Of a stretch of 64,000 bases of DNA, positions 27,745 through 36,302 are shown piece by piece. The DNA comes from a bacterium (lineage in GTDB: Bacteria > Sysuimicrobiota > Sysuimicrobiia > Sysuimicrobiales > Segetimicrobiaceae): NCBI GenBank assembly GCA_035295165.1, contig DATGJN010000049.1, positions 53,932 through 117,931 of the forward strand, in the 5' to 3' direction. The position numbers and the translations under genes were made by a program. Below the pieces are notes generated by a model. The model had not been told where the DNA came from, ran no database searches, and saw nothing but the letters and a program-made list of their open reading frames with translations. Numbering within the stretch: the first letter of the stretch is position 1; each line of letters opens with the position of its first letter.

Positions 27745-28983
27745 TCAGCCCGCCCGTCCGAACACCAGGCTCGCGTTGATCCCGCCGAACCCGAAGGAAT
27801 TGCTGAGCACATAGCGCGGCGACGCCTCGCGGCCCCTCCCCGCCACGTAGTCCAGGTCGCACGCCGGATCGGCGTCTTCCAGGTTCAGCGTCGGGGGGAT
27901 GTACCCGTGTCGCAGCGCGAGCATGCAGATCGCCGCCTCGATGGCGCCGGTGGCGCCGAGGGCGTGGCCGTGCATCGGCTTCGTGCCGCTGACCGGGATG
28001 TCGTGCGCGCGGTCACCGAACACCTGCTTGATCGCCAGCGTTTCGGCGCTGTCGTTGAGCGGCGTACTGCTCGCGTGGGCGTTGACGTAGTCGACCTGAT
28101 CGGGCGTGAGGTCCGCTTCCGCGAGCGCGTCGCGCATCGCCCGGGCCGCCTGGGCGCCAGACGGCAACGGCGCGGTCATGTGGTGGGCGTCGTTCGAGTT
28201 CCCGTACCCGACGACGGTTCCATATGCCGGCGCGCCGCGCCGGCGCGCGTGCTCGCGTTCTTCCAGGACCAGCAGCGCCGCGCCCTCGGCCATCACGAAG
28301 CCGTCCCTGCCACGATCGAACGGTCGGCACGCCCGCGCCGGCTCGGCGTTGCGCGTGGACATCGCGCGGATCAGGTCGAACGCCCCGAAGACGAGAGGCG
28401 CCAGCGGCACCTCGACGCCTCCGGCGATCATCACGTCGGCGTACCCGTCGCGCACCGCGCGGAACGCGTTGCCGATTGCGATCGTTCCGCTCGCGCAGCT
28501 GTCCGAGTTGGCGCTGCTCGGCCCTCGCAGGTCGTGCTCGATCGCGATGTTGCACGACGCGGCGCCGCAGAACACCGCCAACGCGAGCGTCGGCTTAATG
28601 CGGCGGATCCCCTGCGACAGGAACGTCGCGTGCTGCTCCTCCGCGAACGCGCCTCCGCCGAGCGCGGAACCGACGAAGCACCCGATTGCGTCGTGGTTCT
28701 CGTCGGTGAGGTCGAGGCCCGCGTCGTCGAAGGCCATGCGTGCGCACGCGACCGCGAACTGCGCGTAGCGATCCAGCCGGCGCAGGCGCCTGGCGTCCAT
28801 GTAGGCGGCCGGATCGAACTCCCGCACCTCACCGGCGATCTGGCAGTTGAACGGCGCGGCGTCGAACCGGGTGATGCGGTCGATCGCGGACCGTTCCCGG
28901 CGCAGCCCGTCGTAGAGACCGGCGGCGCGGAGCCCTATGGGCGTGACCGCACCGACTCCCGTCACCACAACCTGGCGTCTCAT
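27745..28983 (-). CDS. Beta-ketoacyl synthase (FabF-like)
   Basis: 412-residue KAS II-type condensing enzyme. The catalytic triad appears intact: C163 in SDSCASG, H303 in VNAHASSTPLND and H340 in MHGHALGATG. The nucleophile context SDSCASG differs from the TACATG of housekeeping FabF, which suggests a specialised substrate. Start is set at 28983, where GGAGGGG precedes the ATG; the frame stays open further upstream into the neighbouring gene. It overlaps the SRPBCC gene by 4 bases. No chain-length-factor partner or acyl carrier protein is adjacent. Confidence 0.88.
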   Translation of the reverse strand: MRRQVVVTGVGAVTPIGLRAAGLYDGLRRERSAIDRITRFDAAPFNCQIAGEVREFDPAAYMDARRLRRLDRYAQFAVACARMAFDDAGLDLTDENHDAIGCFVGSALGGGAFAEEQHATFLSQGIRRIKPTLALAVFCGAASCNIAIEHDLRGPSSANSDSCASGTIAIGNAFRAVRDGYADVMIAGGVEVPLAPLVFGAFDLIRAMSTRNAEPARACRPFDRGRDGFVMAEGAALLVLEEREHARRRGAPAYGTVVGYGNSNDAHHMTAPLPSGAQAARAMRDALAEADLTPDQVDYVNAHASSTPLNDSAETLAIKQVFGDRAHDIPVSGTKPMHGHALGATGAIEAAICMLALRHGYIPPTLNLEDADPACDLDYVAGRGREASPRYVLSNSFGFGGINASLVFGRAG

Positions 28984-29468
28984 GCGTCCCCTCCTTCGAC
29001 GAGTGCCTTGATTCGTGCCAGCGTTCGCCCGGCGATGGGCTCGACGAACACTGGACCGATGATCCACCGCGCCACGGCACCTCCGATGAGCGGCCACCGC
29101 AGGGTGAGTTCGTGCACGATCGTGACGTGCACGTCGCCCGCCGCGCCCGGCTCGAGGCGCCACTCGACCTCCATGCCGCGGGTGACGCCCCGCAGATGCG
29201 TGTAGCGGATCCGGCGTTCCGCCGGCAGCCGCACCTGCCGCGCCCACCACCACACCGGCAGCCGGCCGCGTCGCGCCTTCATTTCAATGGTGCGCTCAGG
29301 ACCGTGCGTGTCGAGGATGCGGACGCTGCGATAGTGCGGCAGCCACTCGGGCCAGTGTTCCACGCAGGCCGCGTACTCGAAGATCGCGTCCACGCGGCCG
29401 TGGATGCGGATCGTAGTCTCCGTGTGCATCGCCACCGGCCGCCGCCGGGCGCGTGCCTGCGCCGCCAT
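28980..29468 (-). CDS. SRPBCC (polyketide-cyclase-like) protein
   Basis: 162-residue START/SRPBCC-fold protein with the usual pattern: an early VDAIFEYAACVEHWPEWLPH segment, beta strands forming a cavity, and a long C-terminal helix. Members include aromatic polyketide cyclases and CoQ-binding proteins. Its start shares one base with the stop of the flavoprotein gene and its stop overlaps the ketosynthase start, so it is translated within this operon. A cyclase or lipid-carrier role follows from context only. Confidence 0.8.
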   Translation of the reverse strand: MAAQARARRRPVAMHTETTIRIHGRVDAIFEYAACVEHWPEWLPHYRSVRILDTHGPERTIEMKARRGRLPVWWWARQVRLPAERRIRYTHLRGVTRGMEVEWRLEPGAAGDVHVTIVHELTLRWPLIGGAVARWIIGPVFVEPIAGRTLARIKALVEGGDA

Positions 29469-30679
29469 CACAACACCCCGAGCGCCTGCGCGAGGAATCT
29501 GGCGCGGAGCACAGATCCCGGCGCGGCGAAGTTCCCGATCGCCCCGATCAGGGCGGCCCCGAGCTCCGGCCGCGCGGCCAGGCGCCGGAGGGTGCGGCTC
29601 GCGACCCCGGGGCGGAATGCGAGCGCCTGCAAGACCCGGGAGATCGCGAAGACTCCCCAAAGTTCCCGTCGCCGGTCTCGTTCGTACGTGCCGAGGCTCC
29701 CCAGTCGAGGTCCGGTCCGGTCCAGCGCGCGCAGCGCGGTGGCCGCGGCCAGTTCCGCGCCCCGCAGGGCCAGATACACACCCTGACCCGTGAGCGGGTC
29801 GATGTACGCCGCGGCGTCACCCACAAGCATGATCCCGTCGGCGACGCAGCGGCGGCGCCAGTAGGCGAGCGGTCCCGTCGCGGCCACGGCATCGACCCGC
29901 CGCGCCCGCGCCAGACGGTCCGAGAGCGCCGGGAAACCCCGCAGCGATGCCCAGTACCCTGCCTCGACCGCGCCTCGCCACGCGCGCAGCTCCGTGCGCC
30001 CGAGGGCGAGTGTGACGTTGGCGAGGCCGCCCGGCAGGTAGACGACGCCACAGTACCGTTCGCGCCGCAGGTGGATCTCGCCCACATCCCCGCCGCCGCC
30101 GTCCTCCAGCGGCAGCACCCCCTCCAGGTATGTGCCGACCGTGTACCGCCCGCGGCGCGGCGGGCCGCCGAGGCCGGTCGCGCGCGCCACCAGGGAGCGA
30201 AGCCCGTCCGCGCCCACGACCAGCGCGGCCGTATGCGTCTCGGTGGCCCCGGTGCCGCGATGCGCGACCGTCACCCGCGTCCTCCCGCCGTCTCGCTCGA
30301 TCGCCACCGCGCTCACGCGCTGGTGCACGCGCACCCCGGTGTTTGCCGCGTGAGCGAGAAGGAGCTGATCGAGCGCCCGACGCGGCAGCGCCCATCCCGC
30401 GCGTCCCCCGAACCGCAGGGTCACCGCGGTGCCTTCGGGTGCTACGATGTGCATCCCGAGCACAGGCCGTGCGCCCGCGCCCGCCACCGCGTCGCGCACG
30501 CCGAGACGTTCAAGCGCCGCGGCGCAGCCGGCATTCAGGAAGTCGCCACACGGCTTCCGGCGGGGAAACGTCTCGCGTTCGAACAGCGTCACCCGGCAGC
30601 CCCGCCGGGCCAGCGCCGCGGCGGTCGCGCTGCCCGCCGGGCCGCCTCCGACGACGATGACGTCGGCCGTCAGCGTCAT
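29468..30679 (-). CDS. Geranylgeranyl-reductase-like flavoprotein
   Basis: 403-residue FAD enzyme with the N-terminal VIVVGGGPAGSATAAALA motif (residues 8-25), the KPCGD motif characteristic of the geranylgeranyl reductase/hydroxylase family, and the second FAD motif MLVGDAAAYIDPLTGQGV (about 290). Members reduce isoprenoid double bonds or hydroxylate polyketides. The gene overlaps the methyltransferase upstream by 4 bases. With the ketosynthase and methyltransferase it resembles tailoring enzymes of lipid or polyketide clusters. Confidence 0.87.
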   Translation of the reverse strand: MTLTADVIVVGGGPAGSATAAALARRGCRVTLFERETFPRRKPCGDFLNAGCAAALERLGVRDAVAGAGARPVLGMHIVAPEGTAVTLRFGGRAGWALPRRALDQLLLAHAANTGVRVHQRVSAVAIERDGGRTRVTVAHRGTGATETHTAALVVGADGLRSLVARATGLGGPPRRGRYTVGTYLEGVLPLEDGGGGDVGEIHLRRERYCGVVYLPGGLANVTLALGRTELRAWRGAVEAGYWASLRGFPALSDRLARARRVDAVAATGPLAYWRRRCVADGIMLVGDAAAYIDPLTGQGVYLALRGAELAAATALRALDRTGPRLGSLGTYERDRRRELWGVFAISRVLQALAFRPGVASRTLRRLAARPELGAALIGAIGNFAAPGSVLRARFLAQALGVL

Positions 30680-31392
30680 TCGAGGCGCGTCAGCGAGACG
30701 CGAAACAGCGGCAGCGTGGAGACGCGCAGGCCCGGTACGCCCGACGCCTGGACCAGCTGGCGATACTCCCCCACGGAGCGCGCCCGGCGGACGGAGAGCG
30801 GTCCGTCATGACGGATCAGGGCGCTGCGGCTCAACCGCGTCATCAGCCACACGGCCGTGTGGCCGGCGCGCCCGCGCACGAGATCCACGGCGAGAAACCC
30901 GATGCGCGCGAGCCGGTGCAGTTCCCGGAGGAGGATCGCGCTGTCGTCATCGCTCATGTGGTGGAGCGCGAGCGTGCAGACGCCGACGTCGAAGCTGCCG
31001 GCGGCGAACGGGAGCGCGCGTGCGTCCGCCAGCACGACGCTGATATCGGGGTGGCGTGCGGTGGCCTCCCGTGCCAGGCGCACGATCGTGGGGTGGCGGT
31101 CGACCGCGACGACGCGCACGTCGACACCGCGCCGGGCGGCCCAGCGCGCCGTGGCAGCCGGGACGTCGCCACCGCCCGTCGCGACGTCGAGCACGCGGAG
31201 CGGAGCGGTTGCGTGCGCGCGGTGGGCGCGCCAGACCGGCAGCGCGCGGTCGAGGTAGGCCCGGACGAACGCATGCGCCCCGAAGCTCCGGTTGATCCGG
31301 GCGAGATCCCGCAGCGCCTGGCGGAGCTCGTGTTCTCCGCAGGCCGGGTCGTCCATCAGTTCCTGCGCGGGCAGGCGCGCGTCGGTCCGCAT
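30676..31392 (-). CDS. SAM-dependent methyltransferase, class I
   Basis: 238-residue protein with the SAM-binding motif VLDVATGGGDVP, the acidic loop VVAVDRHPTIVRLA, and VCTLALHHMSDD, typical of UbiE-like small-molecule methyltransferases. Two ATGs (31392 and 31398) are candidates; a TATACT -10 box ends only 4-10 bases before them, so the mRNA may be leaderless. It is the first gene of the four-gene reverse-strand cassette. A longer open frame upstream crosses the promoter and is not supported. Confidence 0.85.
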   Translation of the reverse strand: MRTDARLPAQELMDDPACGEHELRQALRDLARINRSFGAHAFVRAYLDRALPVWRAHRAHATAPLRVLDVATGGGDVPAATARWAARRGVDVRVVAVDRHPTIVRLAREATARHPDISVVLADARALPFAAGSFDVGVCTLALHHMSDDDSAILLRELHRLARIGFLAVDLVRGRAGHTAVWLMTRLSRSALIRHDGPLSVRRARSVGEYRQLVQASGVPGLRVSTLPLFRVSLTRLE

Positions 31393-31401
31393 CGGCATCT
31401 T

Positions 31402-31407
31402 AGTATA
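31402..31407 (-). promoter_or_regulatory. -10 box of the four-gene reverse cassette
   Basis: TATACT on the reverse strand directly before the methyltransferase start. No good -35 box is seen 17 bases upstream. Transcription would begin at or within the first codons. Confidence 0.5.
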
Positions 31408-31515
31408 ACTTGTCCCCTGCAACGCGCCGGTAACGGTGCCGCACCAAGTCTTGACGCCCCCGCCACCCATCCGCGCCGCATGCCGGCGGCTGCTCGCGCG
31501 GCCCCGGCCGCGATT

Positions 31516-31524
31516 TGCTATCCT
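31516..31524 (+). promoter_or_regulatory. Extended -10 element of the HAD gene
   Basis: TGCTATCCT, seven bases before the ATG at 31532. The hexamer is imperfect, but the TG extension and spacing suggest a leaderless transcript starting at the initiation codon. Confidence 0.4.
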
Positions 31525-31531
31525 GAACGTG

Positions 31532-32227
31532 ATGCCGCCACGCGCCGTGCTGTTCGACTTCGATGGCCTGATCGTCGACACCGAGATGCCGGAATATCTC
31601 GCCTGGCAAGCGCTGTACGCGCGCCACGGGCTTACCTTTCCGATGGCGTCGTGGCTCAAGAACGTCGGCCGCAACGACCGGCCGTTCGATCCGTTCGGGC
31701 CGTTTCGCGGCGACGACCCCGCATCCGTCGACGCGGTGCAGGCGGAGTGGCGCGCGCTGTACGACTCGATCGAGCCCTCGTACATGGTCCCGCTGCCGGG
31801 CGTCGTGCCGCTGCTCCGCCGCCTCCGGGAGCGCGGGTGGCGGCTCGCGATCGGGTCGTCGTCCCGGCACGCCCGGGTCGCCTCGATGGTGGAACGGCTC
31901 GGCCTTGCGGGCCAGTTTGGCGCGATTGCGGGAGGGGACGAGGTTCCGCTCGCGAAGCCCGCCCCAGACGTCTATCTGCTGGCCGCGCGCCGGCTGGAGG
32001 TGCCACCGGACGTGTGCACGGTGCTCGAGGACAGCGAGAACGGCGTTCGCGCCGCGAAGGCCGCCGGCATGCGATGCATCGCCGTGCCGTCGGCGTTGAC
32101 GCGCTCGCTCGACTTCTCCGCCGCGGATGCGGTGCTCGACGGTCTGGAGCACGTCACGTTCGAGGTGCTCGTTGCGCCCGAAGACGGGAGCGGATACACA
32201 GGGCCGTCGAGCGGTGGGCGGAGGTGA
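31532..32227 (+). CDS. HAD-superfamily phosphatase/phosphomutase
   Basis: 231-residue HAD-IA enzyme of the beta-phosphoglucomutase-like branch. Motif I is LFDFDGLIVDTE (catalytic Asp pair), motif II GSSSRH, the lysine is in LAKPAPDVYLLA and motif IV is EDSENGVRAAKAAG. Substrate cannot be read from sequence. Its stop overlaps the start of the BtuF-like gene (GTGA), implying co-translation although the functional link is unclear. Confidence 0.85.
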   Translation: MPPRAVLFDFDGLIVDTEMPEYLAWQALYARHGLTFPMASWLKNVGRNDRPFDPFGPFRGDDPASVDAVQAEWRALYDSIEPSYMVPLPGVVPLLRRLRERGWRLAIGSSSRHARVASMVERLGLAGQFGAIAGGDEVPLAKPAPDVYLLAARRLEVPPDVCTVLEDSENGVRAAKAAGMRCIAVPSALTRSLDFSAADAVLDGLEHVTFEVLVAPEDGSGYTGPSSGGRR

Positions 32228-33165
32228 GGATCGCCACGCTCCTGCCGAGCGCCACGGAGATCGTCTGCGCCCTGGGGGTCGCCGGCGATATCGTGGCCGT
32301 GACGCACGAGTGCGACTATCCTCCGGAGATCCGCGGCCGGCCGGTCGCGGTGCGGCCGCTGATCGACGCCGCCGCGTCCAGTCGGGAGATCGACGCGCAG
32401 GTCACGGGTGCGCTCTCGCGTGGAGAGCCGCTGTACCGGATCGACCTGGACGTGCTCGCCGCCGCGCGGCCCGACCTGCTGATCACGCAGGATCTCTGCG
32501 ACGTCTGCGCGCTGCCGAGCCTCGACGTAGAGGCGGTGGCGGCGCGCCTGCCCGGGTCGCCACGCGTGGTGCGGCTCCATCCCCACACGCTGGATGACGT
32601 CCTCGGGAACATTCTGGCGGTCGGGGAGGCCGCCCGGCGCGGGGAGGCCGCCCGGCAGATGGTGGGGCGTCTCCGGGATCGGATCGCCGCGGTGGAGCGT
32701 GCCGTACGTGATCGTCCGCGACCGCGCGTGTTCTGCATGGAGTGGCTCGATCCGCCGTTCTGCGGGGGCCACTGGATGCCCGAGATCGTGGAGCGCGCCG
32801 GGGGGCATGAGGTGCTGGGCCGACACGGACGCCCCTCGTTTCGGGTGGAGTGGGATGAGATCGCGCGCGCCGCGCCGGACGTGGTGGTGCTCACGGTGTG
32901 CGGGTTCGACGTGGCGCGCACGATCCGCGAACTCGGCGCGATCGCCGGGCGGCCGGAGTGGCGCGCGCTCCCCGCGGTCGTCTCCGGCCAGGTGTACGCA
33001 ACCGACGCCAGCAGCTTCTTCAGCCGCTCGGGGCCGCGTGTCGTGGATGGGATGGAGATCCTCGCGGCAATCCTCCACCCCGACGCCGAGGCCTCGACGG
33101 CACCGCCCGGCGCCTGGGTCCGGGTGACGGGCGAGCTGGTGGGCCCGGCGGTGTCCGGCGGCTAA
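32224..33165 (+). CDS. BtuF-like cobalamin/metal-binding protein
   Basis: 313-residue protein of the periplasmic-binding-protein fold used for vitamin B12 and siderophores (PF01497 type), starting IATLLPSATEIVCALG, with LLITQDLCDVCA and FCMEWLDPPFCGGHWMPEIVE. No signal peptide or lipobox precedes the domain and no ABC permease or ATPase is adjacent, so it is probably a cytosolic corrinoid- or metal-binding relative, as found in several Terrabacteria. The open frame extends far upstream through other genes; the GTG at 32224 with GTGA overlap is the sensible start. Confidence 0.8.
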   Translation: MRIATLLPSATEIVCALGVAGDIVAVTHECDYPPEIRGRPVAVRPLIDAAASSREIDAQVTGALSRGEPLYRIDLDVLAAARPDLLITQDLCDVCALPSLDVEAVAARLPGSPRVVRLHPHTLDDVLGNILAVGEAARRGEAARQMVGRLRDRIAAVERAVRDRPRPRVFCMEWLDPPFCGGHWMPEIVERAGGHEVLGRHGRPSFRVEWDEIARAAPDVVVLTVCGFDVARTIRELGAIAGRPEWRALPAVVSGQVYATDASSFFSRSGPRVVDGMEILAAILHPDAEASTAPPGAWVRVTGELVGPAVSGG

Positions 33166-33280
33166 CCAGGTCCGGGCGCTCTCCGCCGAGCGCGCCTCGT
33201 CAGTTGTTGGTGTGATCGCCGGTCCGTCCGGGTGGCCGAGCGCCTTCGGCACCCGACCGTCACAGGAGAAGGAGGTAGGC

Positions 33281-34213
33281 GTGGACCTGTCCGTGAACGC
33301 GGTGATGCGCCGCGGTATCCTGAGGCTTTCGACGCACCGCGGCGCGGCCGCGTGGATGCGCCGGTACGGCATGCGGTTGGGCGCGGCGCGGTTCGTGGCC
33401 GGGGAGACGCTCGACGAGTGCGTCGCCGTCCTCCGGCGGCTCACCGATCTCGGGTTCGAAACCAACACGACCTTGCTCGGGGAAAGCGTCGGCGACGCCG
33501 CGGCCGCGACCGCGATCGCAAACGAGTACCTGGGAGTGCTGGACCGTCTTGCGCATGAGCGCCTCCCCACGCGACTCGCCGTGAAGCTGACGCACCTGGG
33601 GTTGAACGTCGGCGAGGAGCTGGCCTACGCCAACGTTGCCCGCCTCGTCGAACGGGCCGCGGCGCACGGGCAGTTCGTCCGAATGGACATGGAAGAGTCG
33701 GCGCGCGTGGATCCCACCCTGCGCATCTATCGACGGCTCCTCGCCGCCGGGCACGCCAACGTCGGCACGGTGCTGCAGGCGTACCTGTACCGGACGGAGC
33801 GCGACCTCGAGGCGCTACTCCCGCTCCGTCCAAATCTACGGCTGGTGAAGGGAGCCTACCTCGAGCCGCCGGACGTGGCGTTTCCCAAAAAGGTGGACGT
33901 CGACCGCAACTTGGTGAGCCTGATCACGCGGTCGCTCCGGGAAGGCGGGTACACTGCGATCGCGACCCACGACGACCACGTCATCGACCAGGCGCTGGTG
34001 TTCGTCCGCGAGCAGCAGATCCCTCGCGAGCGCTATGAACTGCAGATGCTGTACGGGGTGCGTCCGCAGTTGCAGCGTGATCTGCGGGCGCGCGGCGAGC
34101 GCGTGATGGTCGCGACGCCGTTTGGCGCGGAGTGGTATCCGTACTTCATGCGGAGGCTGGCCGAGCGCCCGGCGAACGTGCTGTTCTTCGTCCGTAATCT
34201 GTTGCGCCGGTAG
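33281..34213 (+). CDS. Proline dehydrogenase
   Basis: 310-residue monofunctional FAD-dependent proline dehydrogenase (PutA/FadM family, Thermus/Bacillus type) converting proline to pyrroline-5-carboxylate and passing electrons to quinone. The beta/alpha barrel is visible through RLAVKLTHLGLN, FVRMDMEESARVD, LRLVKGAYLEP, IATHDDHVI and YELQMLYGVRP, whose Arg and Tyr bind substrate. The GTG at 33281 follows AAGGAGGT by 4 bases. No P5C dehydrogenase gene is adjacent. It suits the peptide-catabolic theme further downstream. Confidence 0.9.
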   Translation: MDLSVNAVMRRGILRLSTHRGAAAWMRRYGMRLGAARFVAGETLDECVAVLRRLTDLGFETNTTLLGESVGDAAAATAIANEYLGVLDRLAHERLPTRLAVKLTHLGLNVGEELAYANVARLVERAAAHGQFVRMDMEESARVDPTLRIYRRLLAAGHANVGTVLQAYLYRTERDLEALLPLRPNLRLVKGAYLEPPDVAFPKKVDVDRNLVSLITRSLREGGYTAIATHDDHVIDQALVFVREQQIPRERYELQMLYGVRPQLQRDLRARGERVMVATPFGAEWYPYFMRRLAERPANVLFFVRNLLRR

Positions 34214-34263
34214 TCCCGCGGTGCCCCCGTGTCCCGTTCGTCCCGCTGCGGCAGGGCGGACCG

Positions 34264-34272
34264 TGGTACGAT
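34264..34272 (+). promoter_or_regulatory. Extended -10 element of the AI-2E-type gene
   Basis: TGGTACGAT, about 47 bases before the GTG start of the transporter. No clear -35 box. Confidence 0.35.
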
Positions 34273-34318
34273 AGGAACAGTATCGGACAGGACGGACGGC
34301 GGGGAGGGGCGGAGCGTC

Positions 34319-35428
34319 GTGGAACGTCCGGCGTTGAGCCCGATCGAGCGGTGGCTCCGCATGACGATGGGACTGGTCGTCGTTGCGGCGTCCGCCTACC
34401 TCCTGTTTCGCCTCCGCTTCGTCCTGGTGACGGTGGCCATCGCGGCGATGCTGGCGTACGCGCTTCTGCCGCTCGTCGATTGGGTGGCGCGCGTCCACAT
34501 CGCCGGTCGCCCCGCGCCGCGCGTCCTGGCCGCCCTGTTCGTGTTCGTCGTCGTGGGTGTGGTGCTGACCGGCGTGTTCCGTGTGGCGGCCCGACCCGTG
34601 GCGGTCGAGTCCAGCCGGTTCGTCCAAAATGCGCAGCAGTACCGAGACCAGGTGTCGGCGTTCCTCACTAATACTCGCGCGACCGTCCGCCGCGGCCTCC
34701 CGCCGCCGGCCCAAGTGAGATTCGATCAGGCCATCGATCAGGCCGGAACCCTGGCGGTCACCGCGGCGGGGCGGATGCTGCAGGCGGCGACACGGTGGCT
34801 CACGCACCTGGTTGAGCTCGTGTTGATCCCGATCCTCGCCTTTTACTTTCTCGTCGATCTGCCGTCCCTCAGCCGTGAACTGCTCGGATTTCTGCCGGTG
34901 CCGTGGCGCAGCGTGACCCTGCGCGCCGGCCGGCACGCGGACCGTATCGTCGCTGGGTACGTGCGCGGGCAGATTCTCTTGATGCTGATCTCCGGGATCG
35001 TCGTATGGGCCGGACTCACTGTCCTCGGCGCGCCCTTTCCGCTGCTGCTCGGCATCGTCGCCGGCCTGACGCGTGCGATTCCGATCGTCGGGCCGGTCTT
35101 GGGTGCGATCCCGATCGTCGGGGTGACCCTGCTGCACTCGCCCAACACAGCCGTGGCGGTGTTGACCTTCTTCATCGTGCTGCAACTTGTCGAATCGAAG
35201 TTCATCCTCCCGCAAGTCATCGGACACGAACTCCGGCTCCATGCCGCGACGATCCTATTGGCCCTGCTGATCGGGAACGCCCTGTTCGGACTCATGGGGA
35301 TGTTCCTGGCACCGCCGGCCGCGGCGTTCGTGAAGAGCCTCCGCGAGATGGCCGACGAGGGCGAGATCGGACCGGGCGGCCTGGGCGGAAAGATCGAAGC
35401 CACGCCGGTCGCGGCGGGGCGTACGTAG
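34319..35428 (+). CDS. AI-2E-family membrane transporter
   Basis: 369-residue polytopic protein of the TqsA/PerM (AI-2E exporter) family. Hydrophobic pairs at about 12-55 and 65-90 flank an extracytoplasmic loop; four to five more helices fill about 150-345, with the family segments FYFLVDLP, GYVRGQILLMLISG and LIGNALFGLMGMFLAPP. The GTG is chosen for the GGGGAGGGGC site upstream. Members export autoinducer-2 or act as Na/H antiporters; no luxS is visible here, so substrate is unknown. Confidence 0.85.
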   Translation: MERPALSPIERWLRMTMGLVVVAASAYLLFRLRFVLVTVAIAAMLAYALLPLVDWVARVHIAGRPAPRVLAALFVFVVVGVVLTGVFRVAARPVAVESSRFVQNAQQYRDQVSAFLTNTRATVRRGLPPPAQVRFDQAIDQAGTLAVTAAGRMLQAATRWLTHLVELVLIPILAFYFLVDLPSLSRELLGFLPVPWRSVTLRAGRHADRIVAGYVRGQILLMLISGIVVWAGLTVLGAPFPLLLGIVAGLTRAIPIVGPVLGAIPIVGVTLLHSPNTAVAVLTFFIVLQLVESKFILPQVIGHELRLHAATILLALLIGNALFGLMGMFLAPPAAAFVKSLREMADEGEIGPGGLGGKIEATPVAAGRT

Positions 35429-35454
35429 GGGGGACGGCCGTCCCAGGCGCGGAC

Positions 35455-35853
35455 CTACCGTTCGTGCCGCGGGCGCTGGACCAGCGTGTTCAGCAACGCC
35501 GGAAGCCCTGCGCTGACGGCGCCGTTCGTGACGACGAGGTCGCATCCGGCCTCGCGCGCCGCCGCCTGCCGCGCGACGTCGCGGTGGCCGCAGAACCCCA
35601 GCAGGGGGATCGCGCGCGTGTCGGCGGCAGTCTTCGCGCCGCGGACCGCTGCGGCCGCGTCGAACCGGTGTGCGGCGAGATTGACGATCCCGGCCGCGGG
35701 TCCCTCCGCGAGCTCGCGCCGGAAGGCATCGAGCGTGCGCACCACGACCGGCACGTATCCGATGGACGTCAGAACGGCGGAAATCCGGGCCGAAAAGAAG
35801 AGGTCGTCGTCCGCCACCACGACGGTGAGCTGGGGCTGCGCATCCTCCATCAC
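35455..35853 (-). CDS. Degenerate receiver-domain protein
   Basis: 132-residue stand-alone protein with the CheY-like receiver outline: acidic triplet D15-D17 after strand 1 (VVVADDD), IVNLA where the phosphorylated aspartate should be, and a final GCDLVVTNGAV strand. The phospho-acceptor position is Asn (N58), the conserved Thr/Ser is Gly (PLLGFCGH) and the conserved Lys is Asn (N110). It therefore probably cannot be phosphorylated and may act as a constitutive or ligand-binding pseudo-receiver. No kinase is adjacent. Confidence 0.7.
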   Translation of the reverse strand: MMEDAQPQLTVVVADDDLFFSARISAVLTSIGYVPVVVRTLDAFRRELAEGPAAGIVNLAAHRFDAAAAVRGAKTAADTRAIPLLGFCGHRDVARQAAAREAGCDLVVTNGAVSAGLPALLNTLVQRPRHER

Positions 35854-35922
35854 GGGACCGGCCGCGCGCCGGGGCCGCGGCGGCTCACGCCGGCCGGACC
35901 GGATCGACCGAGGAGCGCGGTC

Positions 35923-36234
35923 TCAGACGGCGAACCCCATGGCCTGGAGCTGCAGTCGACCGTCATCGCTGAGACGCTCGGGAGACCACGGCGGAGTCCA
36001 CACCATGTCCACCTTGCAGTCCTCGATGTCCTCGAGAGTGAGCATCTTGGACTGGATGTCCGCGATCAATTGGGGGCCCATCGCGCAGCCCATCGCCGTG
36101 AGCGTCATCTTGATGTCCACGACGCCTTCAACGATCGTGATGTCGTAGATGAGCCCGAGATCCCAGATGTTCACCGGGATCTCCGGGTCGTAGCAGGTTT
36201 TCAAGACGTCGATGACCTGATCGCGCGTGATCAT
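35923..36234 (-). CDS. MIP18/DUF59 iron-sulfur assembly protein
   Basis: 103-residue protein of the MIP18 family (SufT/PaaD/YitW-like). DPEIPVNIWDLGLIYDI near residue 16 and the MTLTAMGCAMGP motif with its invariant Cys are diagnostic. Members help insert Fe-S clusters into client enzymes. It lies divergently from UPF0182 with its own extended -10 promoter and a GAGGA ribosome site in the short leader. No suf genes are in the window. Confidence 0.92.
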   Translation of the reverse strand: MITRDQVIDVLKTCYDPEIPVNIWDLGLIYDITIVEGVVDIKMTLTAMGCAMGPQLIADIQSKMLTLEDIEDCKVDMVWTPPWSPERLSDDGRLQLQAMGFAV

Positions 36235-36252
36235 GGCACCATCCTCGTCAGT

Positions 36253-36261
36253 ATTGTACCA
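36253..36261 (-). promoter_or_regulatory. Extended -10 promoter of the MIP18 gene
   Basis: Reverse-strand TGGTACAAT, 18 bases before the ATG at 36234. The -35 region is poor. Confidence 0.55.
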
Positions 36262-36302
36262 TAGACGCTGATCCGCAAACTCGACGGTGGGGAGGCCAGC
36301 CG

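Noticed and set aside
29469..29660. Longer start for the SRPBCC gene
   Set aside because: The extension is antisense-like, overlaps the flavoprotein gene and lacks a ribosome site; the ATG at 29468 gives a complete fold with a coupled overlap.
30808..32223. 472-residue N-terminal extension in phase with the BtuF-like gene
   Set aside because: Crosses the reverse-strand methyltransferase, both divergent promoters and the HAD gene; the family start is at 32224.
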